The translations under genes were made by a program, and so were the position numbers. This document shows positions 34,301 to 43,318 of a DNA stretch of 59,995 nt, piece after piece. Below the pieces are notes generated by a model, which was not told the DNA's origin, did not search any database, and saw only the letters and a program-made list of their open reading frames with translations. The number at the start of each line of letters is the position of its first letter. Position 1 is the stretch's first letter. This DNA is from an uncultured Bacteroides sp. (GTDB taxonomy: Bacteria > Bacteroidota > Bacteroidia > Bacteroidales > Bacteroidaceae). The stretch lies in NCBI GenBank assembly GCA_949288715.1, contig CASELH010000009.1:1-59995 (forward strand), given 5' to 3'.

Positions 34301-34643
34301 GGTCAGCATCCCGGCCATCATCGGGTTTATCTCGCTGTTCGGCATCGCCACGAGGAACGGCATGCTCCTCGTCAGCCACTACGCCCACCTGCAGCGCGAG
34401 GAAGGCTACACGGTCTACGATAGCGTCATCCGTGGCTCGCTGGACCGCCTCAACCCCATCCTCATGACGGCCCTGTGCAGCGCGCTGGCCCTCATCCCGC
34501 TGGCCGTGGGGGGCGACCTGCCCGGCAACGAGATACAGAGCCCCATGGCGAAGGTGATACTGGGCGGACTGCTCACCTCCACCTTCCTCAACGGGTTCAT
34601 CATCCCCATCGTCTATCTGTCATTACATAAAAAGGAAGCATAA
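31323..34643 (+). CDS. RND efflux pump, heavy-metal (CusA/CzcA) type, with repeat-coded insertion
   Basis: 1106 residues, about 70 more than usual. Twelve transmembrane segments in two halves. The signature GSLVDDAIVDVENVYRR (about residue 397) marks the HME-type pump. The extra length is a hydrophilic, low-complexity segment at about 500-590, in the cytoplasmic loop between the two halves, encoded by a 23-base tandem array (32875-33035). The rest is intact and in frame. It exports metal ions or drugs by proton exchange; the substrate is inferred from the His-rich neighbours. The TolC gene starts 3 bases after its stop. Confidence 0.9.
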   Translation: MLDKIIHFSLHNRILVLVASMLLLVGGTYTAMHTEVDVFPDLTAPTVVVMTEAGGMAAEEVEQLVTFPIETAVNGATHVRRVRSSSTTGFSVVWVEFDWDTDIYLARQIVSEKLDEAADQLPQGVGKPTLGPQSSILGEMLIVGLTADSTSMLDLRTLADWTIRPRLLSTGGVAQVAVLGGDVKEYQIQIDPERMRHYGVTLAEVMQATRGMNLNANGGVLYEWSNEYIVRGLVSTTRVEDIAKSVVKPGILLEDIAEVRIGAQVPKLGTASEKGRPAVLLTVTKQPATSTLELTDRLEAALADLEKNLPTDVHVSTDIFRQSRFIESSIGNVRKSLVEGGIFVVIVLFIFLANVRTTLISLVTLPLSLVMSLLVLHYMGLTINTMSLGGMAIAIGSLVDDAIVDVENVYRRLHENRLLPAGQRLPVKEVVFQASREVRMPILNSTLIIIACFVPLFFLSGMEGRMLVPLGIAFITALAASTLVALTLTPVLCSYLLKKKGESASVKDCNHTEEAGISSGEDSQSPPGRTAGCLRGGLPVASGEESQPRPRRTSGLDLGGPTVSTQAEISTSSDPRQKASYGGVGAYEGESLLARRLKHAYHGALLWALGHGRQVVVGTVVIFLIAAGLFFTLGRSFLPPFNEGSFTINVSTLPGISLEESDRIGRRAEELLMSIPEIQTVARKTGRAELDEHALGVNVSELEAPFELDGRTRAELTAEVRAKLNTLTGAIIEIGQPISHRIDAMLSGTQANIAIKLFGDDLTRMYRLAGDIRTAIQDVPGVADLNVEQQVERPQLTISPRRQMLARYGITLPQFAEYVRVCLAGEAVSQVYEQGKTFNLVVRVADGERSTAQRIGSLLIDTADGQQIPLSYVADIRSTMGPNTISRENVKRKIVISANVEGRDLLSTVEDIQQRIDQRIHLPEGYHVEMGGQFESERAASRTLALTSCMALVVIFLLLYGQFRSIKESAVILINLPLALIGGVFALMLTTGEVSIPAIIGFISLFGIATRNGMLLVSHYAHLQREEGYTVYDSVIRGSLDRLNPILMTALCSALALIPLAVGGDLPGNEIQSPMAKVILGGLLTSTFLNGFIIPIVYLSLHKKEA
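32875..33035. repeat. 23-base tandem array inside the RND pump gene
   Basis: CCTCCGGGGAGGA begins at 32875, 32898, 32921 and 32944 (period exactly 23). A related second type with CGACC(A/T/C)AGGCGGA follows at 32967, 32990 and 33013, still on a 23-base step. The core arms CCTCC/GGAGG are self-complementary. Because 23 is not a multiple of 3, each copy is read in a new frame, yet no stop occurs. Confidence 0.9.
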
Positions 34644-34646
34644 CTT

Positions 34647-35831
34647 ATGAGAAGAACAATCCTATCCGCCCTGCTCCTCGCCCTCATCGCGACGAGCGCC
34701 CGAGCACAAGACGGCGTGGCCCAAGTGCTGCGCCAGATAGAAGAGAACAACCCCGCCCTGCACGCCGCCGCCTACGACGCCTCCTCGCAGAAGCTGGAGA
34801 ACGCCAGTGCCAACAACCTGGAGAATCCCTCGCTGTCCTACTCCCACCTGTGGGACTCGGACGACAAGGACATCACCGTGGGCGAGCTGGTCATCTCGCA
34901 GGGATTCGACTTCCCCAGCCTCTATGCCACGCGGGGCAAGGTGAACCGCCACCGGGCCTCTGCCCTCGACGCGCAGGCCGATGCCACCCGCCAGGACATC
35001 CTGCTGCAGGCCAAGGAGCTGTGCATGGACATCATCATGCTGAAGCATACCCAGTCGCTGCTCGACGAGCGTCTGCGCAATGCCGAGCAGCTGGCCAAGC
35101 TCTACGACACCCGCCTCTCCACCGGCGATGCCAATGCCCTGGAGGTGAACAAGGTGAACCTGGAGATGCTGAATGTCCGTACAGAGAGCCGCAGCAACCG
35201 GATAGCCCTGGACGCCGCCCTGCAGCAGCTGGCCGCACTGAACGGGGGCACCGCCATCGATGCCTCCCTGCTGACCGACTATCCCGCCGCTCCCCTGCCG
35301 GACAGCTTCGAGAGCATCTGCGACGAGCTGCTGGCCGCCGACCCTACCCTCCGCGCCCTGCAAGGGGAACAGCTGGCCGCCGAGAAGCAGATATCCCTGT
35401 CGCGCCAAGGCTGGCTTCCCCGCCTGGAACTGGGCTACCGGCGCAACACCGAGACCCGCCATCCGCTGAACGGCATTGTGGTAGGCTTCTCCTTCCCCCT
35501 GTTCGAGAACAAAGGCAAGGTGAAGCAGGCCAAAGCACAGAGCATGGGCGCAAGCCTGCGCCGCGATGACGCCCGGTTGAAGGCCGCTGCCTACCTGACC
35601 CAGTGCTACGACGAAGCCCGAAGTCTGCAAGCCTCCATCGAGGAGTACCGCCAAACGCTGAGCCGCCAGCAAGACCTGACGCTGTTGCGCCGGGCGCTCG
35701 ATGGCGGCGAGATAAGCATGATAGAGTATTTCGTGGAAGTCTCGGTGGTCTATCAGAGCCAGGCCAACCTGCTAACGCTGGAGTGCCAGTACCAGAAGGC
35801 CATGGCCCGGCTGTATCGCAGCAGACTGTAA
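34647..35831 (+). CDS. TolC-family outer-membrane efflux channel
   Basis: 394 residues. The signal peptide ends near TSARA-Q (about residue 20). Two repeated helical halves contain the long coiled coils of OEP proteins (for example AQADATRQDILLQAKELCMD and LNGIVVGFSFPLFE regions). It completes the adaptor-pump-channel set that spans the envelope. 3-base gap from the pump gene. It is shorter than E. coli TolC, as in other CusC/CzcC-like Bacteroidetes members. Confidence 0.9.
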   Translation: MRRTILSALLLALIATSARAQDGVAQVLRQIEENNPALHAAAYDASSQKLENASANNLENPSLSYSHLWDSDDKDITVGELVISQGFDFPSLYATRGKVNRHRASALDAQADATRQDILLQAKELCMDIIMLKHTQSLLDERLRNAEQLAKLYDTRLSTGDANALEVNKVNLEMLNVRTESRSNRIALDAALQQLAALNGGTAIDASLLTDYPAAPLPDSFESICDELLAADPTLRALQGEQLAAEKQISLSRQGWLPRLELGYRRNTETRHPLNGIVVGFSFPLFENKGKVKQAKAQSMGASLRRDDARLKAAAYLTQCYDEARSLQASIEEYRQTLSRQQDLTLLRRALDGGEISMIEYFVEVSVVYQSQANLLTLECQYQKAMARLYRSRL

Positions 35832-35870
35832 GCCGACTGACAGAGATTGAGCGGGTCGTGCCCGGAGGCC

Positions 35871-37319
35871 TCACAGTGGCGAGGGGTCTTCTTGGGGCAT
35901 GTACCCGCTTTTTATGCGCCATTCCTGAGGGTAGAGGTTATTGGCACGATTGCCCACGTTCTTCAGGAAGCCCAATGGGCAGCCTCTGTACGTGGCAAGG
36001 ACGTATCCGCGTGGAGCATCACCTTGCAGAACAATGCTCTCGCGCCGCAAGTAACTGATGGCCTCGGCATAGTCCAAGTCTACACGGGGAAACGCTCCGT
36101 CCGACATCAGCAGACTCATGGCAAGGCTATGGCAAGGCATAAGGTCGCGGCCTTTCAACCGGGCAATGGCCGTGCCCGCCGTGAGGATGTGCAGGGAATG
36201 GCTTTGCAAGAGTTGGAGCATCCCCGTCCACTTGCTTGGGAAGGCGAAGGCCACGTCATCCTGCGTCAGCACCTCATAGTCAGGAGCAGCCTTCAGCCAG
36301 CTACGGGCTTCGGCCAGTTGGGCTTTATTGAACGACTCCAGCGGCTTCTTGCCAGGCTTCTTACCGGGCTTTTCCTTCTTTCTTCTAATGGCAGACGGAG
36401 CAAATCCAACCTCGCTTTCACCGGGCTTGCGGAGAATGGCTATGCAGAATCCCTCGCCCCGTGTGCAGTGTGGCAGGAAGCGGTAGATGGGGAAATCTTC
36501 GCCCGGCAGCAGGCACCCCGTTATATGCCAATCTGCGGGAACATCAAGGGGCAGGATTTCGGCCGCATACTCATCGCGCATCCAGCGTATGTTCTCCTCA
36601 TTTTCATGTATATTATAGGTGCAGGTACTATATATCAGCAAACCGCCGGGCTTCAGTGTGGGCCAGACGGCTTCAAGTATTGTCCGCTGGCGTCTCCAGC
36701 AGGTGTCTACATTGGAAGTGCTCCACTCCTTGATGCTGTCCTCGTCTTTCCGGAACATGCCCTCACCCGAGCAGGGCACGTCGGCCAGCACGAGGTCGAA
36801 ACTGGCCTCCATGGGGGTAAAGTCGTCGGGAGCACTGTTAGTCACTACCACTGAGGGATGCCCCCATCTCATCATATTCTCTGCCAATATCTGGGCACGT
36901 GTTCGCACTATCTCGTTGGATATGAGCAGGCTGTCGTCAGTCAAAAGGCTTCGCAGGTGGGTGGATTTTCCTCCGGGTGAGGCACAGAGGTCGAGCACGC
37001 ATAGGGGATGGCTCATGTCGGCATATCGGCATAAGGCTTGCTGAAGGAACATGGATGAAGCCTCCTGCACGTAGTAAAGTCCGGCATGCCAAAGAGGGTC
37101 GAAAGTAAACGCCGGCCTCCGGTCCAAATAGTAACCCATAGGGCACCAAGGCACCTGCCCTTGAAGCGGCATCCGGGAAGGCAATGACTCTTTACATTTC
37201 TTTTCATTCAAGCGGATGCTTACCGGGGCTTTCGCCCGGAGGGCATCCATAAGCCGACTGGCTTCATCCTGCCCCAGCAAGGCATGGATTTGTTGGATAA
37301 AATCAGTGGGTAAGTTCAT
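35871..37319 (-). CDS. rRNA (cytosine-5-) methyltransferase, NOL1/NOP2/Sun (RsmF-like)
   Basis: 482 residues. SAM site DLCASPGGKST at about 110-120. Motif IV VLADVPCSGEG carries the release Cys183. Motif VI YSTCTYN carries the nucleophilic Cys at about 238. A C-terminal domain follows as in RsmF/YebU. It methylates a cytosine in 16S rRNA. Start chosen at 37319 because a minus-strand -7 box TACCTTTG lies at 37345-37352, inside the longer frame. Convergent with the TolC gene. Confidence 0.88.
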   Translation of the reverse strand: MNLPTDFIQQIHALLGQDEASRLMDALRAKAPVSIRLNEKKCKESLPSRMPLQGQVPWCPMGYYLDRRPAFTFDPLWHAGLYYVQEASSMFLQQALCRYADMSHPLCVLDLCASPGGKSTHLRSLLTDDSLLISNEIVRTRAQILAENMMRWGHPSVVVTNSAPDDFTPMEASFDLVLADVPCSGEGMFRKDEDSIKEWSTSNVDTCWRRQRTILEAVWPTLKPGGLLIYSTCTYNIHENEENIRWMRDEYAAEILPLDVPADWHITGCLLPGEDFPIYRFLPHCTRGEGFCIAILRKPGESEVGFAPSAIRRKKEKPGKKPGKKPLESFNKAQLAEARSWLKAAPDYEVLTQDDVAFAFPSKWTGMLQLLQSHSLHILTAGTAIARLKGRDLMPCHSLAMSLLMSDGAFPRVDLDYAEAISYLRRESIVLQGDAPRGYVLATYRGCPLGFLKNVGNRANNLYPQEWRIKSGYMPQEDPSPL

Positions 37320-37344
37320 TGGCTGTCTGCTTATTTTTCCGGGG

Positions 37345-37382
37345 CAAAGGTACAAGAAAAACCGGGAAAACGCTTATCTTTG
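37345..37382. promoter_or_regulatory. Back-to-back promoter boxes
   Basis: Leftward TACCTTTG (37345-37352) for the methyltransferase and rightward TATCTTTG (37375-37382) for the acetyltransferase, 22 bases apart. No clear -33 boxes. Confidence 0.6.
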
Positions 37383-37427
37383 TCCCTCAGATATCAACCG
37401 ACGTGTTCGGTAACTATATGCCATGCC

Positions 37428-38408
37428 ATGTTGAAACTCACCACATACCGCAAGGGAAGCTCCATTCCGCCCCTGCCGGGCACGGACACCTTCCACTCCA
37501 CCGAGCTGTTCCGCACGTATGAAGCCACGCCCGGATATGCCCCCCTGCTCATTACCGCTTCAATGGACGGGGAGGTGGTAGGCAAGTTGCTGGGCACTTT
37601 GCGGCGAAGCCAACGTCTCTCCCCGCCGGGACTCATTAAAATATGTGTGGTATATGGCGTAGGCGAATACTTCGGCACTATCCTTCGCAAAGAGGAGGTC
37701 TTTGCCGAACTTTTGCAACGCCTTTCCCAGGAGGCAGAACGGGACTCCTTCCTCATAGAATTCCGCAATCTTCCCGATGCCAAATTCGGCTACAAAGCCT
37801 TCCGGCAGAATGGCTATTTCGCCATCAGCTGGCTACGGGTGAGAAACTCCCTCCACAACTCGGACAAAGTGGATAGCTGGTTCAGCCCCTCACGCATGCG
37901 CCAAGTAAAGAAGGGACTGGCCAACGGCGCACAGGTGCAAGAGGCGCACACCATAGATGAAGTCAAACAGTTTGCACGAATGCTGCGCCATGTATATTCG
38001 TGGAAGGTGCGCCGCCACTTCCCCAACATGGAATTCTTCCGTCAATTGCAAAAGCAGATGTTCGGAAGGCAATACAGCAAAATATTCATTGTGACCTACA
38101 AGGGGCGTGTCATAGGAGGAAGCGTATGTACATATAGCAACGACAATGCCTACCTGTGGTTTTCGGGTGGCATGCGGAAGGCGTATATCAGGCAATATCC
38201 CGGCATATTGGCCGTATGGGCAGCATTGGAAGATGCCAAACAGCGCGGATGCCGCCACCTGGAGTTTATGGATGTAGGCCTCCCCTTCCGCCCACATGGA
38301 TATCGCGACTTTGTATTGCGCTTCGGTGGCCGGCAGATAGGCTCACGGCGCTGGTTCCGCTTCCGGTGGAAATGGCTCAATGCCCTATTCAAATGGCTGC
38401 TCGATTAA
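37428..38408 (+). CDS. GNAT/FemX-like N-acyltransferase
   Basis: 326 residues. The C-terminal half (YKGRVIGGSVCTYSNDNAY, then HLEFMDVGLPF) matches the acetyltransferase fold of the FemX/BioF2-like group, which transfers acyl or aminoacyl groups to amines. The N-terminal half has the weaker second copy typical of Fem proteins. Start at 37428 chosen because the promoter box lies at 37375-37382, over the longer start at 37380. The 3' end faces the AraC gene with a 10-base gap. Substrate unknown. Confidence 0.75.
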   Translation: MLKLTTYRKGSSIPPLPGTDTFHSTELFRTYEATPGYAPLLITASMDGEVVGKLLGTLRRSQRLSPPGLIKICVVYGVGEYFGTILRKEEVFAELLQRLSQEAERDSFLIEFRNLPDAKFGYKAFRQNGYFAISWLRVRNSLHNSDKVDSWFSPSRMRQVKKGLANGAQVQEAHTIDEVKQFARMLRHVYSWKVRRHFPNMEFFRQLQKQMFGRQYSKIFIVTYKGRVIGGSVCTYSNDNAYLWFSGGMRKAYIRQYPGILAVWAALEDAKQRGCRHLEFMDVGLPFRPHGYRDFVLRFGGRQIGSRRWFRFRWKWLNALFKWLLD

Positions 38409-38418
38409 AGCACAGGCC

Positions 38419-39273
38419 TTAACCATTGTTGCGATATTCCATGGGGCTCATCCCCACGTATCTCTTGAAGTACTTCCCGAAGAAAGACACATTGGCAAAG
38501 TTCAATGAATCGGATATATCTTGCACGCTGAGGTGTGTAGACTTCAGTTGCGACTTGGCATCCATGATGACCATAGCCGAGATGATTTCACCGCACGTCC
38601 GCCCCGTTACCTGTTTTACTATAAGGCTAAGGTAGGCATGGGTTATACCCAACTGCTGGGCATACCAGGCCACCTCACGCGTCTGAGTATAATGTTGCAA
38701 TACCAGCTGGGTAAAGTTGCGGCATAGTTGCTCGCTCTTTGTCACCGACAACTTTTCTGCACTCCGGCTTTTGTACATAATGGCTATGCCTTTATGGACA
38801 TCGGCATAGAGGTTGGGCGAAATCTCCTTGCGGTATTTCTCGGGAAAGTGCTCGTACATACGGATAAGAAAGCACAGGTACTGCTCCAACATGCGCGCCC
38901 CCTCGCTCTTGAGACTGATAACAGGACGCCCCAAGGTGAAGATAATGGTCTCCAACAGAGAATGTGCCTGGTCGGAGTGCTGTATGTATTGCGAGGAAAA
39001 GCCAAGAAAGTATATCTGCAAGTTCCCCTTTACCTGATGTATTTGGAAAATAGTGCCGGGCACCAACGTAATAAAATCGTTGGCATGGACAGAGATGTGG
39101 TTAAGATTGACCGAAGCTTCCACCTCGCCGTCCAGGCACAAGACAAACATCTCGCACCTTAGCCGCACAGGGTAGTCGGTGTACAGGCTTAGCAACTCAC
39201 GGCTAATGCCTGTACCAATCACCCAGTCTTCCGGCAAATCTATTTTAGGCAACTCTTTTTCCATGACATGCAA
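38419..39273 (-). CDS. AraC-family transcriptional regulator
   Basis: 284 residues. The N-terminal domain is a cupin-like effector domain (residues about 25-110). The C-terminal 100 residues form two helix-turn-helices: TREVAWYAQQLGITHAYLS and LSVQDISDSLNFANVSFFGKYF, with the usual ending KRYVGMSPMEYR. A start three residues later (MEKELPK) is equally possible. Its target is not evident. It is 36 bases downstream of the META lipoprotein gene on the same strand and may be co-transcribed with it. Confidence 0.9.
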   Translation of the reverse strand: MHVMEKELPKIDLPEDWVIGTGISRELLSLYTDYPVRLRCEMFVLCLDGEVEASVNLNHISVHANDFITLVPGTIFQIHQVKGNLQIYFLGFSSQYIQHSDQAHSLLETIIFTLGRPVISLKSEGARMLEQYLCFLIRMYEHFPEKYRKEISPNLYADVHKGIAIMYKSRSAEKLSVTKSEQLCRNFTQLVLQHYTQTREVAWYAQQLGITHAYLSLIVKQVTGRTCGEIISAMVIMDAKSQLKSTHLSVQDISDSLNFANVSFFGKYFKRYVGMSPMEYRNNG

Positions 39274-39309
39274 AGGCTATAAAAGCAGTACCTGACTTCA
39301 AACCGACAA

Positions 39310-40119
39310 TTATTCGATGGTTTCGCCCGACTTTTTCAATAAAAGCACCACCGTGCCCGATTCGTTATAAAGCTCTACATTGCCCTCGTCCGTCACGCCA
39401 AACGACTTCACGGAGTTGATGGCTTGCAGAATGCGGCTTTCCACCTCCATGTCGGGGCAGGCCATCATGGTGCTGATGACTTGTCCGAAGGTCAACGCGG
39501 AGCCGGAGCCGTCTGCTTCTCCAAGTTCAAGACTGCCATTGATAACATTGCATCCGGCATTGCCGTGCAAGCGCTTTTGCGCCATGTCAAACTCCAAGAA
39601 GGGTTGCTTCTCCATGCCTTTGGGAACAGGCTGGCCACCCGCTTGCTCTATTTCCCAACGTCCGTTAAGGCTGGCCGCTGGGGTTTGTGCCCCAGCTTCC
39701 TTCTTTTGCAACACCAGGATGGGACGCTTGGAAGAGCTGCACAGAGCCATGTTGCCATCGTCCAGCTTACGATATTTCTTTACTTGCGCCAGGGCGGAGA
39801 GCACGTTCCGCTCCAATGTCATGTCCGGGCACATCATACGGGTGCTGCCCAGGTTGCCTAAACTTATTTCGCCGGGATTGGCATTGAGGTCTATCGAACC
39901 CATCAGGCGGTTGCACCCGCTGTTGCCATACACGCGCCCGTCCGTCGTGCTAAAGCCAATGGAAGGGAAAGGCTGGTTAGGGGCAGGAACTACCGCAGTG
40001 CCGTTGAGTTCGATGATGTTCCACTCTCCCTCAAGGTCGGACACCGTCACGGCATTTTTTACCGAACCGCACGACAGCAGCAGGGCTGCCATGCCAAAAG
40101 AAAACATTGCTTTTTTCAT
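39310..40119 (-). CDS. Lipoprotein with two META/HslJ domains
   Basis: 269 residues with lipobox LLLSC (Cys17). Two tandem META repeats are clear. The first has GNSGCNRLMGSIDL and TRMMCPDM (about 80-130). The second has GNAGCNVINGSLEL and TMMACPDM (about 190-240). HslJ-type proteins are envelope stress or heat-shock factors of uncertain chemistry. A minus-strand -7 box TATCTTTG lies at 40208-40215, divergent from the carboxyspermidine dehydrogenase gene. Confidence 0.9.
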   Translation of the reverse strand: MKKAMFSFGMAALLLSCGSVKNAVTVSDLEGEWNIIELNGTAVVPAPNQPFPSIGFSTTDGRVYGNSGCNRLMGSIDLNANPGEISLGNLGSTRMMCPDMTLERNVLSALAQVKKYRKLDDGNMALCSSSKRPILVLQKKEAGAQTPAASLNGRWEIEQAGGQPVPKGMEKQPFLEFDMAQKRLHGNAGCNVINGSLELGEADGSGSALTFGQVISTMMACPDMEVESRILQAINSVKSFGVTDEGNVELYNESGTVVLLLKKSGETIE

Positions 40120-40311
40120 TCTTATTTATCGTTTTAATCGTTTATCATTCTGCCGGAAAAGTACAATTTGCAACCTGCCCGAAGCAGGCATACCTTCCGG
40201 CCGCGTGCAAAGATACGCAAATTGACAGAAAAAACGGCATTTGCCTGCCCTGCTATGAAACTTTCTCCAAACTATTAACCGTAAATTACCTTTTATATGA
40301 GAATTAAACAG

Positions 40312-40319
40312 TATATTTG
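40312..40319 (+). promoter_or_regulatory. Promoter -7 box for carboxyspermidine dehydrogenase
   Basis: TATATTTG fits TAnnTTTG. It lies about 98 bases before the chosen ATG and over the start of the longer frame at 40297, so the mRNA has an untranslated leader of about 90 bases. Confidence 0.55.
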
Positions 40320-40416
40320 CTCTCGGAAAGGCAAGGCCAATGTTTTGCAAAGCCACCGCCTCCTCCAAAGATTGACTAAAGAAGAGTATAAACCACACAA
40401 AAAAACATCACACGCG

Positions 40417-41610
40417 ATGGGTAAAGTCCTTATCATCGGCGCAGGCGGAGTAGGAACCGTTGTTGCGCACAAAGTGGCTCAGAATCCTGACGTATTCACC
40501 GACATCATGATTGCCAGCCGAACCAAACAGAAATGCGATGCCGTAGTAAAGGCTATCGGTAACCCGGCCATACAAACGGCACAAGTGGATGCTGATAATG
40601 TAGACGAACTGGTAGCCCTGTTCAACAGCTTCCGGCCGGACATCGTCATCAACGTAGCCCTCCCCTATCAAGACCTCACCATCATGGAGGCATGCCTGAA
40701 GACGGGCGTCAACTACCTCGACACCGCCAACTACGAGCCGAAAGACGTGGCGCACTTTGAATACAGTTGGCAATGGGCTTACAAAAAACGTTTTGAAGAC
40801 GCCGGTCTGACGGCTATCCTGGGATGCGGATTCGACCCGGGCGTAAGCGGCGTGTACACGGCCTATGCCGCCAAGCACCATTTCGACGAAATACAATATC
40901 TGGACATCGTGGATTGCAACGCCGGCAACCACCACAAGGCTTTTGCCACCAACTTCAATCCGGAAATCAACATCCGCGAAATCACCCAGAACGGACGCTA
41001 CTATGAAAACGGCCAATGGGTCACCACCAAGCCGCTGGAGATACACAAAGCACTCACCTACCCCAACATCGGCCCGCGCGACTCTTACCTGCTCTATCAC
41101 GAAGAACTGGAGTCGCTGGTGAAGAACTTCCCCACCATCAAGCGCGCGCGCTTCTGGATGACATTCGGCCAGGAATACCTCACCCACCTGCGCGTCATAC
41201 AGAACATCGGCATGGCGCGCATCGATGAGGTGGAATACAACGGCATGAAAATCGTGCCCCTGCAATTCCTCAAAGCCGTGCTGCCCGACCCGCAAGACCT
41301 GGGTGAGAACTACGACGGCGAGACCTCCATCGGGTGCCGCATCCGCGGATTGAAAGACGGCAAGGAGCATACCTATTATATATATAATAACTGCAGCCAC
41401 CAGGCCGCCTATAAGGAAACAGGCATGCAAGGCGTGAGCTACACCACGGGCGTGCCGGCTATGATAGGCGCCATGATGTTCTTGAAAGGCTTGTGGAAGC
41501 GTCCGGGCGTATGGAACGTAGAGGAGTTCGACCCCGACCCCTTCATGGAGCAACTGAACAAGCAAGGACTGCCCTGGCATGAGGTAATGGACGGAGACTT
41601 GGAACTTTAA
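40417..41610 (+). CDS. Carboxy(nor)spermidine dehydrogenase (saccharopine dehydrogenase family)
   Basis: 397 residues from MGKVLIIGAGGVG; the dinucleotide-binding GAGGVG is at 8-13. The body (ALPYQDLTIMEACLKTGVNYLDTA region, then CGFDPGVSGVYTAYA) matches the CASDH group of the saccharopine dehydrogenase superfamily. It reductively condenses aspartate semialdehyde with putrescine to carboxyspermidine, the substrate of NspC at 20263-21405. Start chosen from the conserved N-terminus and the promoter at 40312. A hairpin repeat separates it from bcp. Confidence 0.9.
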   Translation: MGKVLIIGAGGVGTVVAHKVAQNPDVFTDIMIASRTKQKCDAVVKAIGNPAIQTAQVDADNVDELVALFNSFRPDIVINVALPYQDLTIMEACLKTGVNYLDTANYEPKDVAHFEYSWQWAYKKRFEDAGLTAILGCGFDPGVSGVYTAYAAKHHFDEIQYLDIVDCNAGNHHKAFATNFNPEINIREITQNGRYYENGQWVTTKPLEIHKALTYPNIGPRDSYLLYHEELESLVKNFPTIKRARFWMTFGQEYLTHLRVIQNIGMARIDEVEYNGMKIVPLQFLKAVLPDPQDLGENYDGETSIGCRIRGLKDGKEHTYYIYNNCSHQAAYKETGMQGVSYTTGVPAMIGAMMFLKGLWKRPGVWNVEEFDPDPFMEQLNKQGLPWHEVMDGDLEL

Positions 41611-41625
41611 TGCAGCGGTTAACGG

Positions 41626-41682
41626 TTGGTGATGAGCGATTAAAACGTATGCCCCACAAGCAGATTAATCACTCATCACTAA
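41626..41682. repeat. Intergenic inverted repeat (GTGATGAG arms)
   Basis: TTGGTGATGAGCGATTAA (41626-41643) pairs with TTAATCACTCATCACTAA (41665-41682), 16 of 18. The right arm continues as ACACTAAA up to the bcp ribosome site. A similar element lies at 53525-53575, sharing ATCACTAAACACTAA. Confidence 0.65.
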
Positions 41683-41702
41683 ACACTAAAAACACTATAA
41701 AC

Positions 41703-42149
41703 ATGAACATAGGAGACAAAGCCCCCGAGATACTGGGACTCAACGAGAAAGGAGAAGAAATACGCCTGTCCGACTACAAAGGCCGGAAAGTAGTGCTGTA
41801 TTTCTATCCTAAAGACAACACTTCGGGCTGCACGGCACAAGCATGCAACCTGCGCGACAATTACGCCGACCTCCGCAAGGCAGGCTATGAAGTAATAGGC
41901 GTAAGCGTAGACGATGCTAAGTCGCACCAAAAGTTTATCGAAAAAAACAACCTGCCCTTTACCCTGATAGCCGACACCGACAAACGGCTGGTGGAGCAAT
42001 TCGGCGTATGGGGCGAAAAAAGCATGTACGGACGCAAATACATGGGCACTTTCCGCACTACCTTCATCATCAACGAAGAAGGCATTGTGGAGCGCATCAT
42101 CTCCCCCAAGGAGGTGAAGACAAAGACCCATGCAGCGCAAATACTATAA
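41703..42149 (+). CDS. bcp: Thioredoxin-dependent thiol peroxidase (Bcp/PrxQ)
   Basis: 148 residues. The peroxidatic Cys43 and resolving Cys48 lie in SGCTAQACNLRDN, with the preceding FYPKDNT. The C-terminal GTFRTTFIINEEG is conserved in the family. It reduces hydroperoxides in the cytoplasm using thioredoxin. Start at 41703 (MNIGDKAPEI) chosen from the family N-terminus; the longer frame runs back through the inverted repeat. RecA begins 30 bases downstream. Confidence 0.93.
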   Translation: MNIGDKAPEILGLNEKGEEIRLSDYKGRKVVLYFYPKDNTSGCTAQACNLRDNYADLRKAGYEVIGVSVDDAKSHQKFIEKNNLPFTLIADTDKRLVEQFGVWGEKSMYGRKYMGTFRTTFIINEEGIVERIISPKEVKTKTHAAQIL

Positions 42150-42179
42150 GCATATTAACCAACAAAACACTATAACCAC

Positions 42180-43223
42180 GTGGCAAAGAAAGACGAATTG
42201 AACTTTGAGGGCGGAAACGGTGCCCAAGTGCCTAACACCCAAAAACTGGATGCCCTGAAAGCCGCCATGGAAAAGATAGAGAAAAACTTCGGAAAAGGCT
42301 CTATCATGAAAATGGGCAACGAAAACATCGAACAGATAGAGGTTATCCCCACCGGTTCCATCGGACTGAACGCGGCTTTAGGCGTAGGCGGATATCCCAA
42401 AGGAAGAATCATTGAAATCTACGGTCCCGAGTCATCAGGTAAGACAACACTGGCCATACACGCCATTGCCGAGGCACAAAAGATGGGAGGCATTGCCGCA
42501 TTCATCGACGCAGAACATGCCTTCGACCGCTTCTATGCCGCCAAACTTGGCGTAGACGTAGACAACCTGCTTATCTCGCAACCCGACGATGGCGAACAAG
42601 CCTTAGAGATTGCCGACCAGCTGATACGCTCATCGGCCATCGACATTATTATCATAGACTCTGTAGCAGCCTTGACCCCTCGTGCCGAAATTGAAGGCGA
42701 CATGGGCGAAAACAAGGTAGGGCTTCAAGCCCGACTGATGTCGCAAGCTTTGCGCAAACTGACAGGTACCGTAAGCAAGACGCAAACCACCTGCATCTTC
42801 ATCAACCAACTCCGTGAAAAGATTGGCGTGACATTCGGCAACCCCGAAACAACCACCGGCGGTAATGCACTGAAGTTTTACTCCTCCGTGCGCATTGACA
42901 TCCGGCCGGGACAAACCATAAAGAACGGCGACGAGGTGATAGGACGGCAGACGAAGGTGAAAGTAGTGAAAAACAAGGTTGCCCCCCCTTTCCGCCGTGC
43001 CGAATTCGACATTATGTTTGGCGAAGGCATATCCCGCGCCGGAGAAATTATTGACCTGGGCGTGGAGCTGGAGATTATCAAAAAAAGCGGCTCATGGTTC
43101 AGCTACAACGGCACGAAGCTGGCACAAGGCAGAGATGCTGCCAAACAAGCCATATTGGACAACCCCGAACTGGCCGAAGAACTGGAAGCTCTTGTATTTG
43201 AAGGACTGAAGAAACAGGACTAA
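42180..43223 (+). CDS. recA: RecA recombinase, GTG start
   Basis: 347 residues. Walker [10 protein letters not shown] at 82-90; Walker B in [13 protein letters not shown]-binding loop 2 near [16 protein letters not shown]-terminal acidic tail. It forms filaments on single-stranded DNA for recombination and triggers SOS-type cleavage, for example of UmuD in this window. The start codon is GTG at 42180-42182: the family N-terminus MAKKDEL begins exactly there and no ATG is nearby. Co-oriented with bcp, 30-base gap. No SOS-box-like dyad was recognised upstream. Confidence 0.97.
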   Translation: MAKKDELNFEGGNGAQVPNTQKLDALKAAMEKIEKNFGKGSIMKMGNENIEQIEVIPTGSIGLNAALGVGGYPKGRIIEIYGPESSGKTTLAIHAIAEAQKMGGIAAFIDAEHAFDRFYAAKLGVDVDNLLISQPDDGEQALEIADQLIRSSAIDIIIIDSVAALTPRAEIEGDMGENKVGLQARLMSQALRKLTGTVSKTQTTCIFINQLREKIGVTFGNPETTTGGNALKFYSSVRIDIRPGQTIKNGDEVIGRQTKVKVVKNKVAPPFRRAEFDIMFGEGISRAGEIIDLGVELEIIKKSGSWFSYNGTKLAQGRDAAKQAILDNPELAEELEALVFEGLKKQD

Positions 43224-43254
43224 ATATTGGTTGCATCCATATTATTAAATGCCC

Positions 43255-43289
43255 AAAGAGGCGCACCGGTTTTGCCGATGCGCCTCTTT
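43255..43289. terminator. Intrinsic terminator after recA
   Basis: AAAGAGGCGCA pairs with TGCGCCTCTTT, with an inner CGG/CCG pair. T-tail on the plus strand and A-run on the left, so it can act in both directions between convergent genes. Confidence 0.88.
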
Positions 43290-43318
43290 TCTATCAATCC
43301 CATCCCGGCACGGGAGGT

